A stretch of 46,389 nucleotides of DNA from Ardenticatenaceae bacterium (lineage in GTDB: Bacteria > Chloroflexota > Anaerolineae > Promineifilales > Promineifilaceae). Position 1 is the stretch's first letter. Each line of letters opens with the position of its first letter. The DNA lies in the NCBI GenBank assembly GCA_020634245.1, contig JACKCC010000030.1, positions 1 through 46,389 on the forward strand, in the 5' to 3' direction. Shown here one piece after another: positions 40,617 through 46,389 of this stretch. The notes under the pieces were generated by a model that ran no database searches, was not told where the DNA came from, and worked only from the letters and a program-made list of their open reading frames with translations. The translations under genes were made by a program, and so were the position numbers.

Positions 40617-43349
40617 TTACGGCCGTTCCGCAAACCACCGCCTTACCAACTCCACCTGGAATCGGTAGCCGCCGTCCAGCGGCTCAATCAACTCCCGGTG
40701 TTGAAGATCGACCAGCGCCTGTTCCAGCGCCAGCAGACTGGGCACGTAATTGACCAACGCCTGGCGCGGCGTTGGCTGGCCTTCGTCGTAGGTGGCAATC
40801 AGACGTAACACTTCCCGCCCCACGTTGTCCACCTGATTCTGCTCAATGTCGGCGAAAAAGAAACTGCCATGATTGAGGGCGGCGGGCACGGCCGTTTCCA
40901 CATCCGTCACCTTCGCCAACCGCCGCTGCGACGGGGGCTGCTCATTTTTCAGCGCCACTACCTCGGCGCACAGCAGTTGGACGAGGAACGGATGTCCCCG
41001 CGTCAGCGCCAGCACCCGTTTGCTGGCCGCCGCCTGGTAGCGTAAGGCAAACTCACCTACCGGTGCTTCAATCAACTGCTTGGCTTCCTCTTCCTTCAAA
41101 TAACCAATGTGGATCACCTGAACGTTGATCAAAAAACTCGACCAGCGTTGAAATTCATCCAGCGTATGCGAACCCGACAGCAGCACTTTGAAGCGCGGCC
41201 GGTGCTGAATGAGATGACGTAACATCCCTAAAACCGCTTCGCTGTCAAACCGCTCCTGAACCAACGCGCCATCCAGCACTTCAAATTCATCCAACATCAA
41301 CAGGGCCATGTTGTCGCCCAGCGCCATTTCCAACTCGTCCAGCCATTCATCAAAAACGGTGAACGGATCGGCGGCCAATGTTTCCCGCTCCAGCGGCGGC
41401 AGTTCCAGATGGCGCTGCTGCCGCGCCGACCGAATCATCGCCCGCGCTACGTTGTAAAGGAATCCGGCATCGTCTTGCGCCCGCGAGGCCGGGCCTTGCA
41501 AATCAACAAACAGGGGAACGATAGTGCTGGGCAGCAGCCGCCCCAAATTTTGCAGCAGCGACGTTTTGCCCACGCGCCGCTGGCCGTAGAGCAGCAACGG
41601 CGGCTGGCGGCGATCGAGCAATAACTGCTCAATCCGGGCGCTGATGTCGGAACGGCCGATAAAAATTTCCTGCTGCTGGGTTAGCGGCACGCCGATAATG
41701 TACGGGCTGTCGATTTCCTGGCGCAGTTCCGCTTCATCAGCCAATTTTTTGACCTGGTCGGCGATGAGCTGCCGCCATTGGGTAGCAATGGGACGGAAGC
41801 GGTTGGCGTAGGGTTCATCGCTGCGAGTCAGTTCACGCACCAACCCATCCAGCCGATCTTCGACGGCGCTGAGGGCCAGCCGCTGGTTGTAAGCGCTCTC
41901 CTGCCGCTGGGCGGCGGCCACATCCTGACTGATGCGGCTGAAACTGCGCAGCAAGGCGCTGGCCGGCCCGGCCAGTTCACCGGCTCCCAGCAGATTGTGG
42001 GCTTCGCTAACGGCCGTTACCCCTTCACAACCTTCCAACCGCCGCGCATCCAATTCGATTTGCGCCGCCTGAGCCGCCCAGCGCTGCGGGCCACCGCTGA
42101 CGTAGGCCAGCGCCGCCGCCCCTTCATCCGGGTGATGGTGCAGCAAAAGCAGCAGGTGTGTATCCAGGCCAATCAGGCGCAGCCGCTGGAATTCGTCCCA
42201 GAAGGCAGAGTGGTAAGGGAAAAGTACAGAACGGCCGTTCCGCAGCCGCCGTTCATCCAGACGAAACAACAGATTATTCCAGCCAATAACAAACGGATAC
42301 ATCAGCACCGGTCGCCACCAGGCCAGCGTCAGCCCCAACAGTACGCCAACCAGACTAAATGCCAGTAATGGACCATAAGAATTGGTATCGGCGACAAAGA
42401 AAAAAAGGCCGCCCGCCGCCCCCAGCGAACCGGCCAGCGCCCCTGCTGCTGGCCCGGCCATGCGCTCGGCCAGGGTGTAGGGTAAGACAAATAAAGCCAT
42501 TAAAAAGGCGCTGAATCCGGCCAAAACCAGGATGCTGCCGCCCAGACTACCACCGCCCAATTCGCCCATTAGACTGCTGGCCATCCCAACTAAAATGCCG
42601 CCAGCCATTCCGGCCGGCCAGCGCCGCGTGCGCCAGCCCAGGGCCAGGGCAAACAGCAGGCCGACAACCAATCCGGCCGCCAACCGGCCGCTGATTAAAC
42701 CGGTCAAACGACCAGCGGCAATGCCGACGATGACGCCAATCACCATGCCGCTGACCTGACGGGCCAGTGAAGCCGACGGCTCCGGATCGCGGACGCGCCC
42801 GGCCACCCCGGCGGCGGCACCATAAGCCAGCCCGCCGGCCAATCCACCGGCCAGCCCGATGATGGTGCTGGTTAGCAAATCGAAGGATTGGTTGAAGGAA
42901 AAGGGCACGGCGGCAATGTTTTCACCAGGGCTGAGCAAAAAGGCCCCGGCAATGCCCACAACCAGGTTAACAGCAATGCCTACGGCCGTTCCCACAGCCA
43001 GACTGCCTACCAGACTCGTCGCCAAACTGGCCACCAGCCCGGCCGACAACCCGACCATCACCCCCAACAAAATGCCATCGGCTGGAAAATTCAGCAGGCG
43101 CAAGACCAAAGCCGTCAATAAGGCCACAATAATCGGCCAGGTGAGGTAGGAAAGCAGGAGCAGCCGCCAGAAATCCCACCGCCGCCACAACTGGCGGTCA
43201 ACCTCCACCAAACAGAAATTGGGAGCCAGTCTGGAGTCAATATCATGAATCGCGCTGCGCCAGGCCGACGGATGAAAAAACAGCCAGAAGAGAAGCTGCA
43301 AACTCCCCCACCACAACTTCCGGCTCAACGGCGGCGCATCGGTATACAT
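40617..43349 (-). CDS. Membrane-embedded STAND/AAA ATPase
   Basis: A 910-residue protein. The first 350 residues form many membrane helices rich in Gly and Ala, with a repeated GxxxG-like character (LVGSLAVGTAVGIAVNLVVG, IIGLAGGLAGGLAYGAAAGV). The middle is helical and soluble. From about 560 an AAA/STAND ATPase begins with FIGRSDISARIEQLL, Walker A YGQRRVGKTSLL (near 590), Walker B ALLMLDEFEVLD (near 683) and VLLSGSHTLDEF, followed by winged-helix-like segments (GHPFLVQLLCAEVV). The ATG overlaps the stop of the upstream BTAD gene as TGATG, so translation is coupled. The start two codons earlier is a TTG and is less likely. Role unknown; the layout suggests a membrane sensor or effector controlled by nucleotide. 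Confidence 0.85.
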   Translation of the reverse strand: MYTDAPPLSRKLWWGSLQLLFWLFFHPSAWRSAIHDIDSRLAPNFCLVEVDRQLWRRWDFWRLLLLSYLTWPIIVALLTALVLRLLNFPADGILLGVMVGLSAGLVASLATSLVGSLAVGTAVGIAVNLVVGIAGAFLLSPGENIAAVPFSFNQSFDLLTSTIIGLAGGLAGGLAYGAAAGVAGRVRDPEPSASLARQVSGMVIGVIVGIAAGRLTGLISGRLAAGLVVGLLFALALGWRTRRWPAGMAGGILVGMASSLMGELGGGSLGGSILVLAGFSAFLMALFVLPYTLAERMAGPAAGALAGSLGAAGGLFFFVADTNSYGPLLAFSLVGVLLGLTLAWWRPVLMYPFVIGWNNLLFRLDERRLRNGRSVLFPYHSAFWDEFQRLRLIGLDTHLLLLLHHHPDEGAAALAYVSGGPQRWAAQAAQIELDARRLEGCEGVTAVSEAHNLLGAGELAGPASALLRSFSRISQDVAAAQRQESAYNQRLALSAVEDRLDGLVRELTRSDEPYANRFRPIATQWRQLIADQVKKLADEAELRQEIDSPYIIGVPLTQQQEIFIGRSDISARIEQLLLDRRQPPLLLYGQRRVGKTSLLQNLGRLLPSTIVPLFVDLQGPASRAQDDAGFLYNVARAMIRSARQQRHLELPPLERETLAADPFTVFDEWLDELEMALGDNMALLMLDEFEVLDGALVQERFDSEAVLGMLRHLIQHRPRFKVLLSGSHTLDEFQRWSSFLINVQVIHIGYLKEEEAKQLIEAPVGEFALRYQAAASKRVLALTRGHPFLVQLLCAEVVALKNEQPPSQRRLAKVTDVETAVPAALNHGSFFFADIEQNQVDNVGREVLRLIATYDEGQPTPRQALVNYVPSLLALEQALVDLQHRELIEPLDGGYRFQVELVRRWFAERP

Positions 43350-45013
43350 CAATTCTGCCTTCCGCCTTCCGCCTTCCGCCTTCTAAACGGCTCTATCTGG
43401 CGCAGCGCTTCTGCCCGCCATTCGCTGCCGGTTTCGCCTTCTTCCAGGGCCAGCAGCCGTTCGCGGCACAGGATTTGCAGGAGCATGGGCCAGCCGCCGC
43501 TTTGTTCCAGCAGCCAGGCCACGTCTTCTTCGGCAAATGGGATGGGAGAATTGGCAATGAGCTGGCGGGCTTCGGATTCGGCGAAGGGGGGCAGAACGGC
43601 CGAATAACCAAAAATGTTAAAAAACGGCGACCCCAAACCGCTGTGCCGGGCCAGTTGATTGGGCGGCTCGTGCGCGGCCAACACAAAGCCCAGATTACCG
43701 CCCACTTGATTGGTAGCCAGCGAGCGCAAACTCTCCCAAAAGGCGTCGTCCAGTTCCGGGTATCGCTCCAGGGCTACACCAATTTCGTCAAACATAATAA
43801 CAGTGGGCGTGCGCAGATTATCGGCCAGCACGTCCAAAAAATCGTCCAAATCACCGGCATCCTCGTCGGGCAGTCCCATTTCGGCCAATAAATAACGCAG
43901 CAAGTTAGCCTGTTGCCCCAGGCGAGGGTCTTGAAAATCGACAAAAATCCAGCGGCAGTGTTCTGGCTGGGGCAGCCAGGTCTGGCGTTGATCAGGACGT
44001 AGTTGGTTGGTTGGGGTGGTTGTAATCGCCTTGAGGTAATGCAGCAGGGAGGTTTTACCACTACGCCGCTCGCCAATGATGGCCGCATTTTGCAGCGGCA
44101 GCCGCCCCAGCAAATTGAAGATGCGCTTGATTTCGCGGGTACGGCCGTAAAACTGGGCCGGGCGGGTAATGGGCGGACCGGCAATGAAGGGATTGGGGTG
44201 AAGGGGTGTGGGGGTGAACGAGTGAAAATCTCCCCTGCTCCCCTGCCCCTCTGCTACCCTGCTAATTTTCCCTTCGCGGATTTGTTCGGCTAAAAGAGCC
44301 GTTTCCTCATCCGGTTCGACATTCAACTCATCGGCCAGGATTTGACGGCAGGTTTCGAATTGGGTCAGGGCCAGCGCCCGCTGGCCATTAAGGGCTAAAA
44401 GGCGCATAAGCTGCCGGTGACCAGCTTCGCGTATGGGTTCCAGCCGCAGCAGATGACGGGCAGCGTCGATACCAGCGGCCAATTCGTCTTTCCGTTCATA
44501 AAATTCGGCCAACCCCTGGTAAGCATCGAGCACCATCTCGCGCAATTCGGCGCGCTGCCGGGTGACCCATTCTTCAAACAAGGGCGCCTGCCGGATATGA
44601 AAATCTTCCAAAAAGTCGCCACGGTAAAGGGAAACGGCCGTTTGCAATCTTTCTCCAGTCGTTAGTCCTAAGGCGTTAGTCTGGTAGTCGCCTAAAATTC
44701 GGCGAAATTCAGCCACGTCCAGCCAATGCTCGCTGGCCGGATCAAAACTCACCGTTTGATGAGTGACGACAAGGTGCGGCTCAACTACCTGGCGCAGTTT
44801 GAGCAGGACACCGCGCAGGTTGCGGCGGGCATCGGCTTCGGACATTTCATCCCAGAGCAGGTTGGAAAGAGAGAGGCGGGAGTAGGAACGGCCGTTAACC
44901 GCCAGATAACACAACAGCGCCTGCGCCTTACCCGACACCAACTCCGTCAACGGCACACCGCCCAGATTCAGCTGCATCCGCCCCAAAAACGCCATCTCTA
45001 GTACTTTTGTCAT
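43349..45013 (-). CDS. BTAD-type transcriptional regulator fused to an ATPase
   Basis: A 554-residue protein. An N-terminal winged-helix of the SARP/OmpR type (SGKAQALLCYLAVNGRSYSR, SNLLWDEMSEADARRNLRGV) is followed by the BTAD helical repeats (TAVSLYRGDFLEDF, about 125-245). After a linker comes an ATPase with FYGRTREIKRIFNLLGRLPL, Walker A IGERRSGKTSLL (near 314) and Walker B TVIMFDEIGVAL (near 406). Its P-loop region resembles that of the downstream membrane ATPase. The linker is encoded by a CCCCTGCTCCCCTGCC repeat and the C-terminal RRRKAEGGRQ by a CCTTCCGCC repeat. The start is probably ATG at 45013. It likely controls its own operon. Confidence 0.85.
   Translation of the reverse strand: MTKVLEMAFLGRMQLNLGGVPLTELVSGKAQALLCYLAVNGRSYSRLSLSNLLWDEMSEADARRNLRGVLLKLRQVVEPHLVVTHQTVSFDPASEHWLDVAEFRRILGDYQTNALGLTTGERLQTAVSLYRGDFLEDFHIRQAPLFEEWVTRQRAELREMVLDAYQGLAEFYERKDELAAGIDAARHLLRLEPIREAGHRQLMRLLALNGQRALALTQFETCRQILADELNVEPDEETALLAEQIREGKISRVAEGQGSRGDFHSFTPTPLHPNPFIAGPPITRPAQFYGRTREIKRIFNLLGRLPLQNAAIIGERRSGKTSLLHYLKAITTTPTNQLRPDQRQTWLPQPEHCRWIFVDFQDPRLGQQANLLRYLLAEMGLPDEDAGDLDDFLDVLADNLRTPTVIMFDEIGVALERYPELDDAFWESLRSLATNQVGGNLGFVLAAHEPPNQLARHSGLGSPFFNIFGYSAVLPPFAESEARQLIANSPIPFAEEDVAWLLEQSGGWPMLLQILCRERLLALEEGETGSEWRAEALRQIEPFRRRKAEGGRQN
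43364..43382. repeat. CCTTCCGCC tandem words at the gene end
   Basis: Three near-identical nine-base words (GCCTTCCGCCTTCCGCC region) encode the last residues of the BTAD protein and lie just upstream of the start of the STAND ATPase, so they may also supply its ribosome site (GGAAGG on the minus strand). Confidence 0.6.
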
Positions 45014-45415
45014 GCCCAAATCATCTCAGAAAAAAGAAAATAAACGCTAGATCAACGCTTGATGCACATCAACATAGTATACTATCCAATAGACCATTAC
45101 CATTAAGCATACAAGGGTATGGCAAACTGCATTCAGTATACCTCAATATGCGAATAGAAGAACAATACGCCGCCCACGTGGACTTGTTATGCCAAAGGCA
45201 AAACCGGAAGAACCCCTGGCTTTTACATCAGTCAGTACATAAATATCATAGTACTATTGGGATTCCTCGCTTTGCCCGGAATGATAGATAGCCTGGGGGC
45301 TGAGCTTGTCGAAGCCTAATTCTTTGGCAAACTCAGGTAACGGCTCAAGTTGTAATAACACATTTCATCAAACATACTGGCATTGGGTTTCAAATTTTTT
45401 CATAACGGATAGATT
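45014..45415. other. Divergent intergenic region, no convincing gene
   Basis: About 400 bases between the BTAD operon and the TadE-type gene. It is AT-richer than the average, lacks the octamer, and contains a CTGAGCTTGTCGAAG repeat (45300-45314) and a GGATTCCTCGCTTTGCCCGG word (about 45259-45278). A frame at 45007-45291 ends in residues encoded by that second word and has no ribosome site, so I do not call it. AGTATACT-like palindromes near 45073-45081 may belong to promoters. Confidence 0.6.
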
Positions 45416-46389
45416 ATGGCACACAAAAAAAACTTACAAGGTCAAGCCTTATTGGAATTTGCCCTCATCATCACCGTCCTCCTCATGATGATGTTCCTCA
45501 TCATCGAAAGTGCCCGAATATTGTGGGCCTGGAACACTGTCCAAAATGCAGCCCGTGAAGGCGCTCGCTACGCCATCACCGGGCAGTTCAACGATCCGTG
45601 CAACAGCACCGACCTCCCCAAATTCGCTGCCCTTTGTGATGGGACAGACACAGAAACGATGCGCGTGGCTTCCATTGTCAATGTCGCCCATGAGGGTTTA
45701 AGCGGCCTCCCCCTTAACGAGACTTCAGGGATATTCGAAGACGACAATTATTATCAAATCGAGGTGTGGGGCGTTAATGACCAGGGCCAAATCCAGGCCG
45801 ATTTTGGCGGTTTGCCCAACACTCCTGTTGTCGTAAGGGCATTTTACCGCGTACCGATCATCACGCCTTTGCTGCAACCTATCGTACCTTCCGTTCCTGT
45901 CTTTGGTCAGGTAACGATGAACAACGAATCCTTTGGCCAGTTGGGCAATGCCAATCAGGGCCAGGGCGTTCCCCCGGAACTGCCGCCCATTCCCACGGCC
46001 GGTGTTACCCCGTCCCCCACATTCACCCCCACCAACACGCCGTCGCCAACGCCCGGACCAACGTCTACCGACACGCTCACGCCGACTTACACACCATCTG
46101 TTACTCCTAGCTATTGTGGCTTACAGTTTGAAGGATCGCCCGTAGCCGGCAATAACTATGTCTACGTTACCGGTGAAATCGGCCGGTTAGTCACCATCAT
46201 TGATGTGAACACGGGTCTCACCCTGGGTCAGGGAACCTTGCTGGATCGTAATGATCATGCCTGCCCCGGCTTTTTGAGCATTCCGCTCACAGGGACTTTG
46301 GTCGATGGCCATTTGCTCCTGGCGGAAAGTAATAACACATCGGATAAATTTGCTCAGGCCTGGGTACTGCCGGGCACACCTACCCCTAC
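45416..46389 (+). CDS. TadE-like pseudopilin with secreted C-terminal module (3' end cut by window)
   Basis: The gene runs off the end of the window; 324 codons are visible. The N-terminus is TadE-type: QGQALLEFALIITVLLMMMF is the processing and membrane segment, followed by ESARILWAWNTVQNAAREGA. An extracellular region of about 130 residues follows, then a Pro/Thr linker (TPSPTFTPTNTPSPTPGPTS), then a Cys-containing module from residue 233 (YCGLQFEG to AQAWVLP). That module matches residues 184-270 of the protein at 38564 at about 70% identity by hand alignment. TadE proteins are minor pilins of Tad/Flp pili, so the module may be displayed on the surface. Confidence 0.85.
   Translation, partial: MAHKKNLQGQALLEFALIITVLLMMMFLIIESARILWAWNTVQNAAREGARYAITGQFNDPCNSTDLPKFAALCDGTDTETMRVASIVNVAHEGLSGLPLNETSGIFEDDNYYQIEVWGVNDQGQIQADFGGLPNTPVVVRAFYRVPIITPLLQPIVPSVPVFGQVTMNNESFGQLGNANQGQGVPPELPPIPTAGVTPSPTFTPTNTPSPTPGPTSTDTLTPTYTPSVTPSYCGLQFEGSPVAGNNYVYVTGEIGRLVTIIDVNTGLTLGQGTLLDRNDHACPGFLSIPLTGTLVDGHLLLAESNNTSDKFAQAWVLPGTPTP

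Larger units (their letters stand above)
119..44895. repeat. Highly iterated palindrome ACGGCCGT (about 70 copies)
   Basis: Hand-located starts include 119, 289, 2110, 2265, 3577, 4599, 4653, 4853, 5099, 5553, 6023, 6556, 6645, 6847, 7224, 7702, 8020, 8290, 9017, 10844, 11541, 12549, 15660, 15747, 15801, 16548, 18417, 18497, 18545, 18593, 19520, 20561, 21112, 21942, 22942, 26546, 26744, 27139, 28921, 29436, 33157, 33317, 33377, 33906, 34029, 35162, 37157, 38327, 39708, 40888, 42231, 44141 and 44888. The flanks are often A and T (AACGGCCGTT). Copies occur in genes in all three frames (TAV, NGR, RP) and between genes. The longest gap, 22950-26545, coincides with the DruA-NurA-HerA operon. Confidence 0.95.

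Noticed and set aside
45007..45291. Possible small gene of 94 codons
   Set aside because: No ribosome site; it overlaps the BTAD start region, and its end (GIPRFARND) comes from a dispersed repeat word.

Overview
The window looks like a chromosomal segment from a member of the Chloroflexota, close to the Anaerolineae/Caldilineae or Promineifilum-like lineages. This is an inference from gene style: secreted proteins with long Pro/Thr linkers (TPTPT-type), transmembrane Ser/Thr kinases with varied extracellular sensor domains, separate secD and secF, BTAD regulators fused to ATPases, TadE-type pseudopilins, and intergenic DNA full of short hairpin repeats. No rRNA, tRNA or CRISPR array was found, so the placement cannot be tested here. 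The most pervasive signal is the palindromic octamer ACGGCCGT. I counted about 70 copies by hand, where about 0.7 would be expected by chance.

Layout, left to right. 42-10944 is almost all on the minus strand: histidyl-tRNA synthetase, a decayed membrane-anchored Cas4-like nuclease, a NACHT NTPase with an FGE-like segment, a zinc-dependent dehydrogenase with a lipoprotein, secD-secF and a GNAT acetyltransferase. 11111-19384 is a signalling block: a membrane histidine kinase, an unrecognised Ser-rich protein, and two tandem Ser/Thr kinases that share a catalytic domain but have different extracellular parts. 19447-21437 (minus) is a thiamine module: a TPP riboswitch and terminator control thiamine pyrophosphokinase and a thiamine-binding lipoprotein.

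22334-26441 (minus) is a tight three-gene operon encoding a DruA/DUF4338-like protein, a NurA nuclease and a HerA-type ATPase translocase. It is visibly AT-richer than its surroundings and contains the longest stretch without the octamer (22950-26545). I read it as an acquired island and the best candidate in the window for an undescribed anti-mobile-element system.

26732-30707 is a MoxR / DUF58 / DUF4129 operon in which the DUF58 gene is broken by several frameshifts. 30983-34345 holds a roadblock protein, CTP synthase (with a repeat-derived insertion in frame) and a lipoprotein. 34515-38445 holds a flippase-like membrane protein converging on an ABC-2 exporter operon (ATPase and two permeases). 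38564-46389 holds a modular secreted protein, a translationally coupled pair (a BTAD regulator-ATPase and a membrane STAND ATPase), and a truncated TadE-type gene whose C-terminal module is shared with the secreted protein at 38564.

At least six families of short inverted repeats occupy the gaps, and several have entered coding sequence at linkers or termini. Two genes (Cas4-like and DUF58) carry multiple lesions. Decay and assembly error cannot be told apart without reads.
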